NCBI RefSeq assembly: GCF_900091845.1
Contig: NZ_FMCI01000148.1
Location: 17,514 to 81,513 of the forward strand
Reading direction: 5' to 3'
Source: Streptomyces sp. SolWspMP-5a-2
GTDB lineage: Bacteria; Actinomycetota; Actinomycetes; Streptomycetales; Streptomycetaceae
Length of the DNA: 64,000 bases
Shown: positions 9,050 through 21,127 of the stretch, in pieces
How positions within the stretch are numbered: the stretch's first letter is position 1
Layout: every line of letters begins with the position of its first letter
Position numbers and translations under genes: made by a program
Notes under the pieces: model-generated
The model's database searches: none
What the model saw: the letters and a program-made list of their open reading frames with translations, nothing else
Told to the model about the DNA's origin: nothing

Positions 9050-9462
9050 GCCCGCATCCTGACGGCGCGGGCCGCCCGAGGTCGCCTCCACGACCGCCAC
9101 GCGGGTGACGGCAGCCACGACCGGAAGCGGCCCACGGTCCCCCACACAACGAACCGGGCACGGGACCGCCAGCCCACCGGCACACCCACCGGCCACCGGC
9201 CACCGGCCAGCAGACGCGGCCGACCCCGCCGCCCGACCGGAACGGCACACCCGGGCCACCGCGACGGCGAACCGGGCACCGGGCACCGGGCACCGGGCAC
9301 CGGAACCCCGCCGGACCATCGGACCGCCGGACACCGTCCCGCACAGGGAAACCCGCCCGCTCTCCGCTCCCCGGCCCCGCTCCCCAGGGCCCCGGCAAGC
9401 GGACCCGGGGTCCAGAACGAACCCGGGGTCCGAGGCCGGCGCCCTCGGCCGACCGCTGCGCG
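9050..9462. other. Intergenic region with heptamer repeats, 413 bp
   Basis: Very GC-rich spacer between polA (ending at 9463 on the minus strand) and the small hypothetical gene. It includes four tandem copies of CCGGGCA near 9272-9303, the palindrome GGACCC-G-GGGTCC (9401-9413) and a weak hairpin CCGAGG/CCTCGG (9430-9448) that could end polA transcripts. Open frames here look like composition artefacts. Confidence 0.6.
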
Positions 9463-12198
9463 TCAGTGCGCTGCCGACTCCCAGTTCTGGCCCACGCCCA
9501 CCGAGACGTCCAGCGGGGCCCGCAGGTGGACCGCGTCGGCCATCTCGTGGCGGACCAGCTTCTCCGTCGCCTCGCGTTCGCCCGGGGCGATCTCCAGCAC
9601 GATCTCGTCGTGCACCTGGAGCAGCATCCGCGAGGTCAGCCCGGCCGCGCGGAGCGCCTTGTCCACGTTCAGCATGGCGATCTTGACGATGTCCGCCGCC
9701 GTGCCCTGGATCGGCGCGTTCAGGGCCATGCGCTCGGCCGCCTCGCGGCGCTGGCGGTTGTCGCTGTTGAGGTCGGGCAGATAGCGGCGGCGGCCGAAGA
9801 GGGTCGCCGTGTACCCCGTCGCCCGCGCCTCGTCCACGGCCCGCCGCAGATAGTCCCGCACCCCGCCGAACCGCTCGAAGTACGTGTCCATCAGGGCCCG
9901 CGCCTCACCGGCCTCGATGTTCAGCTGCTGGGAGAGGCCGAACGCCGACAGACCGTAGGCGAGCCCGTAGGACATGGCCTTGATCTTGCGGCGCATCTCC
10001 GCGTCGACCGCGGACGTGTCCACCCCGAAGACCTGCGCGGCGACCGTGTTGTGGAGGTCCTCGCCGGAGGTGAACGCCTCGATCAGGCCCTCGTCCTCGG
10101 AGAGGTGGGCCATCACCCGCAGCTCGATCTGGCTGTAGTCGGCGGTCATCAGGGACTCGTAGCCCTCGCCCACCACGAAGCCCCGGCGGATGGCGCGGCC
10201 CTCGTCGGTGCGGACCGGGATGTTCTGGAGGTTCGGGTCGGTGGAGGAGAGCCGACCGGTCGCGGCGACCGTCTGGTTGAACGTGGTGTGGATGCGGCCG
10301 TCGGCGGCGATCGTCTTGATCAGGCCCTCGACGGTGACCCGCAGCTTGGCCTGCTCCCGGTGGCGGAGCATGATCACCGGGAGTTCGTTCTCGGTCTGGC
10401 CCGCGAGCCAGGCCAGCGCGTCCGCGTCGGTGGTGTACCCGGTCTTGGTCTTCTTCGTTTTGGGCAGGCCCAGCTCGCCGAAGAGGACCTCCTGGAGCTG
10501 CTTGGGCGAGCCCAGGTTGAACTCGTGCCCGGCGGCCGCGTGCGCCTCGTCCACGGCCTGCTGGACGGCCCCGGCGAACATCTGCTCCATGGCCTGGAGG
10601 TGCTCGCGGTCGGCGGCGATGCCGTGCCGCTCCAGACGGGCCAGCAGCACCGACGTCGGCAGCTCCATGTCCCGCAGCAGGTCCGCCGAGCCGACCTCCT
10701 GGAGGCGGACCCCGAAGGCCTCCCCCAGGTCCAGGACGGCGCGCGCCTGGACCATCAGCGCCTCGGCCTCGGCGCCGTCGTCCGCGCCGAAGGCGAGCTG
10801 CCCGTCGGCCGCGGCGGCGGGCGCCAGCTCACGCCCCAGGTACTCCAGGGAGAGCGCGTCCAGGTCGAAGGAGCGGCGGCCGGGCTTGACCAGGTAGGCG
10901 GCGAGCGCGGTGTCCATGGAGACGCCCTCGACGCTCCAGCCGTGCTCGGCGAAGACCCGCATCACGCCCTTGGCGTTGTGCAGGACCTTGGGCCGCCCGG
11001 CGTCGGCCAGCCACCCGGCGAAGGCGCGCTCGTCGGCCTCGTCCAGCTCGGTGGGGTCGAACCAGGCGGCCGGGCCGTCGGCGGCGGCGAGCGCGACCTC
11101 GGTGACCGACCCGGCGCCCAGCGCCCAGGTGTCGACGGTCGCGACCCCGAGCGGCCCGTTCTCCTCACCGGTGTGCGCGTCGAGCCAGCCCGCCAGCTCC
11201 CCGGTGCCGAGCACCGTGCCGTCGACCTCCACGCCCGGCGCGGCGGGCGGGGTGCCCTCGGCCTCCTCCGCGCCCGGGTCCACGGCGAGGAGCCGCTCCC
11301 GCAGCGACGGGTTCCTGATCTCCAGGGTGTCGAGGACGAGCGCGAGCGCCGTGCGGTCGTACGGCTCCCGCTCCAGGTCGGTGACGCCCTTGGGCAGCTC
11401 GACGGTGCGCACCATCTCCGTCAGCCGCCGGTTCAGCTTGACGGCCTCCAGGTGGTCGCGCAGGTTCTGCCCGGCCTTGCCCTTCACCTCGTCGACGCGC
11501 TCCACCAGCTCGGCGAACGACCCGAACTGGTTGATCCACTTCGCGGCCGTCTTCTCGCCGACGCCGGGGATGCCGGGCAGGTTGTCGGACGGGTCGCCGC
11601 GCAGGGCGGCGAAGTCGGGGTACTGCGCGGGCGTCAACCCGTACTTCTCGACGACCTTCTCCGGAGTGAACCGGGTCAGCTCGGAGACGCCCTTCGTCGG
11701 GTACAGGACCGTCGTGTGCTCGCTGACGAGCTGGAAGGAGTCCCGGTCGCCGGTGACGATGAGCACCTCGAAGCCCTCGGCCTCGGCGCGCGTGGCGAGG
11801 GTCGCGATGACGTCGTCGGCCTCGAAGCCGTCGACCGCGAACCGCGAGACGCGCATCGCGTCCAGCACCTCGCCGATCAGCTCGACCTGGCCCTTGAACT
11901 CGTCCGGCGTCTTCGAGCGGTTCGCCTTGTACTCGGTGAACTCCTCGGAGCGCCAGGTCTTGCGGGAGACGTCGAACGCCACCGCGAAGTGCGTGGGCTC
12001 CTCGTCACGGAGGGTGTTGGCCAGCATCGAGGCGAAACCGTAGATCGCGTTCGTCGGCTGGCCCGTCGCGGTCGTGAAGTTCTCCGCGGGCAGCGCGAAG
12101 AACGCGCGGTACGCCAGCGAGTGCCCGTCCATGAGCATCAGGCGGGGCCGCTTGCCGCCGGGGGTCTTGTCGGTCTTCTTCGCTGCTTTCTCTGCCAC
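9463..12198 (-). CDS. polA: DNA polymerase I
   Basis: 911 residues; repairs DNA and removes RNA primers. The N-terminal 5' nuclease domain (about 20-300) has LMLMDGHSLAYRAFFALP, FEADDVIATLA, VTGDRDSFQLV and LRGDPSDNLPGIPGVGEKTA. The middle domain lacks obvious 3'-5' exonuclease carboxylates, as in other actinobacterial Pol I. The polymerase domain (about 520-911) has TADYSQIELRVMAHLS (motif A), RRKIKAMSYGLAYGLSAFGL (motif B) and LLQVHDEIVLE (motif C). GTG 12198 is preferred over ATG 12222 because family proteins begin MAE..KKTDK; GGAT lies about 8 nt upstream. The equally long open frame on the opposite strand is a shadow. Confidence 0.95.
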   Translation of the reverse strand: MAEKAAKKTDKTPGGKRPRLMLMDGHSLAYRAFFALPAENFTTATGQPTNAIYGFASMLANTLRDEEPTHFAVAFDVSRKTWRSEEFTEYKANRSKTPDEFKGQVELIGEVLDAMRVSRFAVDGFEADDVIATLATRAEAEGFEVLIVTGDRDSFQLVSEHTTVLYPTKGVSELTRFTPEKVVEKYGLTPAQYPDFAALRGDPSDNLPGIPGVGEKTAAKWINQFGSFAELVERVDEVKGKAGQNLRDHLEAVKLNRRLTEMVRTVELPKGVTDLEREPYDRTALALVLDTLEIRNPSLRERLLAVDPGAEEAEGTPPAAPGVEVDGTVLGTGELAGWLDAHTGEENGPLGVATVDTWALGAGSVTEVALAAADGPAAWFDPTELDEADERAFAGWLADAGRPKVLHNAKGVMRVFAEHGWSVEGVSMDTALAAYLVKPGRRSFDLDALSLEYLGRELAPAAAADGQLAFGADDGAEAEALMVQARAVLDLGEAFGVRLQEVGSADLLRDMELPTSVLLARLERHGIAADREHLQAMEQMFAGAVQQAVDEAHAAAGHEFNLGSPKQLQEVLFGELGLPKTKKTKTGYTTDADALAWLAGQTENELPVIMLRHREQAKLRVTVEGLIKTIAADGRIHTTFNQTVAATGRLSSTDPNLQNIPVRTDEGRAIRRGFVVGEGYESLMTADYSQIELRVMAHLSEDEGLIEAFTSGEDLHNTVAAQVFGVDTSAVDAEMRRKIKAMSYGLAYGLSAFGLSQQLNIEAGEARALMDTYFERFGGVRDYLRRAVDEARATGYTATLFGRRRYLPDLNSDNRQRREAAERMALNAPIQGTAADIVKIAMLNVDKALRAAGLTSRMLLQVHDEIVLEIAPGEREATEKLVRHEMADAVHLRAPLDVSVGVGQNWESAAH

Positions 12199-12329
12199 GC
12201 CCCCGATCCTGCCACGCCGCACTGACAGTCCGTCCCGCCCCGGCCGCCCGGGGGCCGCCCGGACGCTCCGCGGCCGTCACAGGTCCCCCACCGTCCCCGC
12301 CCGCACCGGGGCATCCCCTCCCGCGGTGT

Positions 12330-12366
12330 CACGTGCGAGGATCGAGTACGTACCTGTACACGTGCG
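12330..12366 (+). promoter_or_regulatory. Two CACGTGCG direct repeats before the oxidoreductase gene
   Basis: CACGTGCG occurs at 12330-12337 and again at 12359-12366, 29 bp apart, between polA and the FdhF-like gene. Each includes the CACGTG palindrome, and TACGTACCTGTACA lies between them. The spacing of nearly three helical turns suggests an operator pair, but no regulator is known. Confidence 0.3.
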
Positions 12367-12384
12367 CGCGAAGGAGTGTGTGTG

Positions 12385-14660
<2,276 letters not shown>

Positions 14661-14664
<4 letters not shown>

Positions 14665-14676
14665 GCGTTTGCTCAG
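14661..14676 (+). terminator. Short hairpin spanning the oxidoreductase stop codon
   Basis: CTGAGC-GTTT-GCTCAG, a perfect 6-bp stem that includes the TGA stop. It is too short to be a confident terminator and may only attenuate transcription into the thioesterase gene 50 nt downstream. Confidence 0.3.
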
Positions 14677-14726
14677 CGAGGCGGCCCGGGAGGCCGCGGC
14701 GACCACGACGAACGGAGCCGGACACG

Positions 14727-15209
14727 ATGGGCGAGCAGCAGCCGACGCAGTTCCCGCGGGAGGTCATCGCCGAGTACGCCGAGCTGGGCGTCGACCTGCC
14801 CGCGCTGTTCTCCGCCGGGCACCTCGGCAACCGCATGGGCGTCGAGATCGTCGAGGCGTCCGCCGACCGCGTGGTCGGCACCATGCCGGTCGAGGGCAAC
14901 ACGCAGCCGTACGGCCTGCTGCACGGCGGGGCCTCCGCCGTGCTCGCCGAGACCCTGGGCTCGGTCGGCTCGATGCTGCACGGCGGCAGCACGAAGATCG
15001 CCGTCGGTGTCGACCTGAACTGCACCCACCACCGCGGCGCCCGCTCGGGCCTGGTCACCGGTGTCGCCACGCCCGTCCACCGCGGGCGGTCCACCGCCAC
15101 CTACGAGATCGTGATCAGTGACGAGGAGGGCCGCCGCGTCTGCACGGCCCGCCTCACCTGCCTGCTGCGCGACGCCCGTCCCGGCGAGGCGGCACCCGCC
15201 GCGGGCTGA
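14727..15209 (+). CDS. PaaI/hotdog-fold thioesterase
   Basis: 160 residues, the usual size of a PaaI/ComA2-type acyl-CoA thioesterase. The motif YGLLHGGASAVLAETLGS is the catalytic hotdog helix with the conserved HGG and an acidic residue in the helix; VGVDLNCTHHRGARSG and CTARLTCLLRD complete the fold. Substrate unknown. GGAG precedes the ATG by about 9 nt. It follows the oxidoreductase gene on the same strand and may be cotranscribed. Confidence 0.85.
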   Translation: MGEQQPTQFPREVIAEYAELGVDLPALFSAGHLGNRMGVEIVEASADRVVGTMPVEGNTQPYGLLHGGASAVLAETLGSVGSMLHGGSTKIAVGVDLNCTHHRGARSGLVTGVATPVHRGRSTATYEIVISDEEGRRVCTARLTCLLRDARPGEAAPAAG

Positions 15210-16217
15210 CCCGGCCCCACCCCGGCGGCGGGACCCCGGACACCCGCCGCCCCCTCCCTTCCCGGCACGGGCCACCGCCCCCTCGGGCACGCGGGAACCC
15301 ACGGCCGCTCCCCCGCGGGACCCGGGCGCGCCCCACCCCCCGGGACCCGCCCGGCACCCCACTGCCCGCCCGGAGGGCGTCAACGCCCGTACCGGTGACC
15401 GTCGTTGACCGAACCCCGCCCTCCGCTCAGCGGACGCGGCCCCTCCCCGGCTCTCCGACACCCGCTCCCCGAGCCGCCCTTCCCCGCTCCCGGCCCCCGG
15501 CGCACGCGCCCCCGCCGAGGCAACGCACCGTCAGCACCGCAGCGCGCGGGCGCGGTCGCCCCGGTCCCGTCCCGCCGACGGCACCCCGCAGGCCGCCTTC
15601 ACCACGTCCGTGTCCCAACTCCCCGTCACCGGCGGCCGTTTCCGGCCTGTCCGTACCGCGGGAACCGGACGGCCCGCACCTCGCCGCCGACCGCCGTCCG
15701 TCCCGCCCGCGGTGCCCGTGCCGGTGGCCGGATTTCCCCTTCCTCACCCGTGTCACTACGTCCCGGATGATCACGGTCCGGATATCGGTTTCCGACAGTT
15801 CGGGACTGCCCCCTAATGCGGACCCACCCATTCTGGTCGTAACACTAAGTAACGCGCGCGCAATACAGCACCGTCGATTGCCGCTGCCGGGCGACTGCCC
15901 GAAAGCCCTTTCCGCCTGCCCGAACAGGGCCCGTATGCCCGCCACCCCGCGCCCCGGGCCCACGGCCAAGCGGAAGTGCGGGTTCTCAGAATGCGGACCG
16001 GGCGGAAATTCCGCCAAAACGGCAAAGAATCCCCGGGGACAAGGTCCGCTCTCCAGGACGTCATAACAAGAAAGTCACAAGCCAGCCCACGGCGATGCCG
16101 CTACGTACACACCGGGCTTAGAGTCACGGCCAGTCACCGCTCCATCGGGAGTTAGGTACCAGCGCGGCACCCCACCGTTCTCACCAGACCGGGACGTGCC
16201 TGCGGAGAGGACTGATT
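15210..16217. other. Gene-free region of about 1 kb upstream of livJ
   Basis: The 5' half (to about 15720) is C-rich on the plus strand and contains only spurious frames with no protein-like sequence. The 3' half is less GC-rich and looks regulatory: GTAAC-N5-GTAAC at about 15839-15853, three GTCAC motifs near 16073, 16123 and 16133, and TAGAGT near 16119 as a possible -10. A leader transcript or small RNA is possible but not demonstrated. Confidence 0.5.
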
Positions 16218-17456
16218 GTGCGACAGCGTTCCTTGGTGATACTCACCTCCGTTCTCACGACCGGAGCCCTGACGCTCACCGCCTGCGGCTCCCGTGACGA
16301 CAGCGGCAGCAAGAGCGACAGCGACTCGGGCACGACCTTCACGATCGGCGTCGACGCGCCCCTGTCCGGCGAGAACTCGACCACCGGTCTCGGCATCCAG
16401 TACGGCGTTCAGGTCGCCGTCGACGACGCCAACAAGAACAACTGGGTCCCGGGCGTCAAGTTCAAGGTCAAGGCCCTGGACGACAAGGCGCAGCCCGCCA
16501 CCGGCCAGCAGAACGCCACCGCCCTCGTGGGCGACAAGACCGTCCTCGGCGCGGTCGGCCCCCTGAACTCCGGCGTCGCCCAGTCCATGCAGCAGGTGTT
16601 CAACTCGGCCAACATGGCCGAGATCTCTCCCTCGAACACCAACCCCGAGCTGACCATGGGCAAGAACTGGCAGACGGACAAGAAGCGCCCGTACAAGAGC
16701 TACTTCCGCACCGCCACCACCGACGCCCTCCAGGGCAGCTTCGCCGCCGACTACGCGTACAACGGCCTCAAGAAGAAGAAGGCCTTCGTCGTCGACGACA
16801 AGCAGACCTACGGCGCCGGTCTCGCCAAGATCTTCAACAAGAAGTTCGCCGAGCTGGGCGGCAAGATAGCCGGTACCGACCACGTCAACACCGGTGACAA
16901 GGACTTCGGCTCGCTCGTCACCAAGATCAAGAACTCGGGCGCCGACCTGCTCTACTACGGCGGCCAGTACGACGAGTCCTCGCTGATCACCAAGCAGCTC
17001 AAGGACGCCGGGGTGAAGATCCCCCTCTTCGGCGGCGACGGCATGTTCGCCACCACGTACATCGAGACCGCGGGCAAGGCGAGCGAGGGCGACCTCGCCA
17101 CCTCCGTCGGCGTCCCCGTCGACACCCTGCCCGCCGCCAAGCAGTTCGTCGAGACCTACAAGGCCAAGGGCTACAAGGGTGACTACGGCGCCTACGGCGG
17201 TTACTCCTACGACGCCGCCTCCGCCATCATCAAGGCCGTGAAGGCCGTCAAGGACGCCAACGGCGACAAGCTGCCCAGCGACATCAACGACCTGCGCTCC
17301 AAGATCGTCGACGAGGTCCAGAAGTCCGACTTCCAGGGCATCACCGGCAAGGTCTCCTTCGACGAGTACGGCGACACCGGCAACAAGCAGCTCACCGTCT
17401 ACCAGGTCAAGGACGGCGCCTGGAAGGCCGTCAAGACCGGTACCGCCACCGGCTGA
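16218..17456 (+). CDS. livJ: Branched-chain amino acid ABC transporter, substrate-binding lipoprotein
   Basis: 412 residues. The lipobox LTAC (Cys about residue 23) follows a hydrophobic signal; the mature N-terminus is a Gly/Ser/Asp-rich tether, then the type I periplasmic-binding fold (FTIGVDAPLSGENSTTGLGIQYG, GAVGPLNSGVAQSMQQVFNSANM, LYYGGQYDESSLITKQLKDAGV, YGGYSYDAASAIIKAVKA). It captures Leu/Ile/Val or a related amino acid outside the membrane and delivers it to LivHM. GTG 16218 is the start, with AGGA 7 nt upstream. The export motif depends on Lgt, also encoded here. First gene of livJHMGF. Confidence 0.92.
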   Translation: MRQRSLVILTSVLTTGALTLTACGSRDDSGSKSDSDSGTTFTIGVDAPLSGENSTTGLGIQYGVQVAVDDANKNNWVPGVKFKVKALDDKAQPATGQQNATALVGDKTVLGAVGPLNSGVAQSMQQVFNSANMAEISPSNTNPELTMGKNWQTDKKRPYKSYFRTATTDALQGSFAADYAYNGLKKKKAFVVDDKQTYGAGLAKIFNKKFAELGGKIAGTDHVNTGDKDFGSLVTKIKNSGADLLYYGGQYDESSLITKQLKDAGVKIPLFGGDGMFATTYIETAGKASEGDLATSVGVPVDTLPAAKQFVETYKAKGYKGDYGAYGGYSYDAASAIIKAVKAVKDANGDKLPSDINDLRSKIVDEVQKSDFQGITGKVSFDEYGDTGNKQLTVYQVKDGAWKAVKTGTATG

Positions 17457-17480
17457 CCGCCCCACCGCATCAGCACCACC

Positions 17481-17516
17481 GGGCCGCGCGGGAGGAAGAT
17501 CCCGACCGCGCGGCCC
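17481..17516 (+). terminator. Intercistronic hairpin between livJ and livH
   Basis: GGGCCGCGCGG (17481-17491) and CCGCGCGGCCC (17506-17516) form a perfect 11-bp stem with a 14-nt loop, 25 nt after the livJ stop. It probably acts as a partial terminator or 3' stabiliser that keeps binding protein in excess over the membrane parts. Confidence 0.7.
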
Positions 17517-17581
17517 TTCCCACACCCCCACCCCCGCGCACGATCAGTGCACACGACCACCAGCGACATGGAGGCCACGCG

Positions 17582-18511
<930 letters not shown>

Positions 18512-18515
18512 CCAC

Positions 18516-20321
18516 ATGACCGAGACGACCACGACCCCGCCCGCCGACCGGGCCCCCGCGCCCGCCGCCCGCGGCCTCGTCCCCCTGCCTCCCGCCACCG
18601 CGCTGCCCCTGCTGCTCGCGGGCGGGATCGCCACCGCCGCCTCCACCTTCCTCGCCTGGACGTGGACCGCGGAGTTCCCCGGCGACCTGACCGTCAGCGG
18701 CTACCCCGGCGGCCTCCAGTGGCTCACCTTCACCGCCGGACTCCTCACCGCCCTCTTCGCCCTGTCCGCCTACCGGGTCCGCGGCCTGCGCTGGCTCACG
18801 CCCGCCGGGAACCACGCGCCCCTCCTGCTCGTCGCGGTCGGCGGCTTCGGCACCACCTGGTACACGGTCCTCGCGATCACCATCAAACTCGGCGGGCTCG
18901 CCAACCTCGAACCCGGCGGGTTCATCGCCGCCGTCGCCTCCCTCGTCCCCCTCGTCGGCGCGCTCGCACTGCCCGCCGAGCACCGGGGCGAGGACCTCGC
19001 GACCGCCCTCGGGAAGCGGATCGCCAAGCCCGACCGGATCCCGGCGGCCGAGGCCACCACCCCGTGGGTGCAGCGCGCCGCCATCACGGCCGTCGCCGTC
19101 GTCGGACTGATCGTCTTCACCTACGGCATCGACACCGAGTACGGCGAGCTGTTCATCGGCTACCTGATCGTCGTCGTCTTCACCATCTGGGCCCTGCACA
19201 CCGCGGGACTCCTCGACCGCTTCTCCCAACTGCTCGCGGGCAACCGCAGCTTCGCCCTCGCCATGGGCTTCCTCGCGGCGATCGCGTTCCCGTTCACCCA
19301 GACCGACGACCACTACGCCAACATCGGCGTCAACATCCTCATCTTCGGGACCGTCGCCCTCGGCCTGAACATCGTCGTCGGCCTCGCCGGACTCCTCGAC
19401 CTCGGCTACGTCGCCTTCCTCGGCGTCGGCGCCTACACCGCCGCGCTCGTCTCCGGCTCCGAGTTCTCCAAGTTCTCCGGCGTCCAGTTCCCGTTCTGGG
19501 CCGCGGCCCTCTCCGGCGCGGCGGCCAGCCTCATCTTCGGCGTCCTCATCGGCGCGCCGACCCTGCGGCTGCGCGGCGACTACCTCGCCATCGTCACGCT
19601 CGGCTTCGGTGAGATCTTCCGCATCGCCGTCAACAACATGGACGGCGACTCCGGGCCCGACATCACCAACGGCCCCAACGGCATCCCCTCCATCCCCGAC
19701 CTGTCCTTCCTCGGGTTCAACTTCGGCGAGGCGCACGACGTCGGCGGCTTCACCCTCGGCCGCTTCGCCAACTACTACCTGCTGATGGTCCTGATCATGG
19801 CGCTGGTCGTCCTGGTCTACACCCGCGCCGCGGACTCCCGCATCGGCCGCTCCTGGATCGCCATCCGCGAGGACGAGACGGCGGCCACCGCCATGGGCAT
19901 CAACGGCTTCCGCGTGAAGCTCGTCGCGTTCGCCCTCGGCGCCTCCCTCGCCGGTCTGGCCGGAACGGTCAGCGCCCACGTCACCTACAGCGTGGTGCCC
20001 AACCCCTACCAGTTCGCCGGTTCGACGCCGCCCAACTCGGCGTTCCTGCTGGCCGCCGTCGTCCTCGGCGGCATGGGCACGGTGGCGGGACCCCTGCTCG
20101 GCGCCGCCCTGCTCTACCTGCTCCCGGAGAAGCTGGTCTTCCTCCAGGACAAGTCGCTGCTGGCCTTCGGCGTCGCCCTCATCCTCCTGATGCGCTTCCG
20201 GCCCGAGGGCATCATCGCCAACCGCAGGCGCCAGCTCGAATTCCACGAGACCGGCCAACTCGACGTACCGGACACCACGACGCTGACCGACGAACCGGCC
20301 GTCACCAAGGCAGGGACGTGA
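18516..20321 (+). CDS. livM: Branched-chain amino acid ABC transporter permease LivM, extended
   Basis: 601 residues, much longer than the roughly 300-400 of most LivM proteins. The second half (about 255-570) is the permease: NILIFGTVALGLNIVVGLAGLLDLGYVAFLGVGAYT, RLRGDYLAIVTLGFGEI, AIREDETAATAMGIN (coupling helix) and MRFRPEGII. The first 250 residues add about five more hydrophobic helices and a polar loop; this long form is what I expect in Streptomyces. ATG 18516 with AGGG 10 nt upstream. Its TGA overlaps a GTG that could start livG. Confidence 0.9.
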   Translation: MTETTTTPPADRAPAPAARGLVPLPPATALPLLLAGGIATAASTFLAWTWTAEFPGDLTVSGYPGGLQWLTFTAGLLTALFALSAYRVRGLRWLTPAGNHAPLLLVAVGGFGTTWYTVLAITIKLGGLANLEPGGFIAAVASLVPLVGALALPAEHRGEDLATALGKRIAKPDRIPAAEATTPWVQRAAITAVAVVGLIVFTYGIDTEYGELFIGYLIVVVFTIWALHTAGLLDRFSQLLAGNRSFALAMGFLAAIAFPFTQTDDHYANIGVNILIFGTVALGLNIVVGLAGLLDLGYVAFLGVGAYTAALVSGSEFSKFSGVQFPFWAAALSGAAASLIFGVLIGAPTLRLRGDYLAIVTLGFGEIFRIAVNNMDGDSGPDITNGPNGIPSIPDLSFLGFNFGEAHDVGGFTLGRFANYYLLMVLIMALVVLVYTRAADSRIGRSWIAIREDETAATAMGINGFRVKLVAFALGASLAGLAGTVSAHVTYSVVPNPYQFAGSTPPNSAFLLAAVVLGGMGTVAGPLLGAALLYLLPEKLVFLQDKSLLAFGVALILLMRFRPEGIIANRRRQLEFHETGQLDVPDTTTLTDEPAVTKAGT

Positions 20322-20326
20322 GACCC

Positions 20327-21127
20327 ATGACGACACCTGTACTCGAAGCCCGCGACGTCACCATGCGGTTCGGCGGCCTGACCGCCGTCCGGTCCGTCGA
20401 CTTCACCGTCAACTCCGGGGAGATCGTCGGTCTCATCGGCCCCAACGGCGCCGGGAAGACCACCTTCTTCAACTGCCTCACCGGCCTCTACGTGCCCACC
20501 GAGGGCACCGTCTCCTACCAGGGCACCGTCCTGCCGCCCAAGCCCCACCTCGTCACCAAGGCGGGCATCGCCCGCACCTTCCAGAACATCCGGCTCTTCG
20601 CCAACATGACCGTCCTGGAGAACGTCCTCGTCGGCCGGCACACCCGGACCAAGGAAGGGCTCTGGTCCGCGCTCCTGCGCGGCCCCGGCTTCAAGAAGGC
20701 GGAGCGCGACAGCGAAGAACGCGCCATGGAACTCCTGGAGTTCATCGGTCTCGCCCACAAGCGCGACCACCTGGCCCGCAACCTCCCCTACGGCGAGCAG
20801 CGCAAGCTGGAGATCGCCCGCGCCCTCGCCTCCGAACCCGGCCTCCTCCTGCTCGACGAGCCCACCGCGGGCATGAACCCGCAGGAGACCAGGACCACCG
20901 AGGAACTCGTCTTCGCCATCCGGGACCGGGGCGTCGCCGTCCTCGTCATCGAGCACGACATGCGCTTCATCTTCAACCTCTGCGACCGCGTCGCGGTCCT
21001 CGTCCAGGGCGAGAAGCTCGTCGAGGGCACCTCCGACGTGGTCCAGGCCGACGAGCGCGTCGTCGCGGCCTACCTCGGCGAGCCCTTCGAAGGCGACCCC
21101 AGCACCACCAAGGGAGAAGTCCAGTGA
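20327..21127 (+). CDS. livG: Branched-chain amino acid ABC transporter ATPase LivG
   Basis: 266 residues. Walker A GPNGAGKTTFFN, Q-loop TFQNIRLF, a LPYGEQRKLEIARAL signature, Walker B LLLLDEPTAGMNP and the switch histidine in IEHDMRFIF. The LivG-specific insert is present (VLVGRHTRTKEGLWSALLRGPGF). ATG 20327 is preferred; GTG 20318, overlapping the livM stop as GTGA, is a credible alternative three codons longer. It powers import with LivF. Confidence 0.92.
   Translation: MTTPVLEARDVTMRFGGLTAVRSVDFTVNSGEIVGLIGPNGAGKTTFFNCLTGLYVPTEGTVSYQGTVLPPKPHLVTKAGIARTFQNIRLFANMTVLENVLVGRHTRTKEGLWSALLRGPGFKKAERDSEERAMELLEFIGLAHKRDHLARNLPYGEQRKLEIARALASEPGLLLLDEPTAGMNPQETRTTEELVFAIRDRGVAVLVIEHDMRFIFNLCDRVAVLVQGEKLVEGTSDVVQADERVVAAYLGEPFEGDPSTTKGEVQ

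Noticed and set aside
9466..12225. A 919-codon open frame on the plus strand opposite polA
   Set aside because: Exact mirror of the polA frame, an artefact of GC-rich third positions; its translation is repetitive and has no motif. The same holds for the frames opposite gltB (49221-53900), livM (18447-20336) and rpsA (2-778).
15395..16066. Open frames of about 200 codons on both strands before livJ
   Set aside because: Pro/Arg-rich composition, no motifs, no ribosome binding sites, weak codon-position bias.
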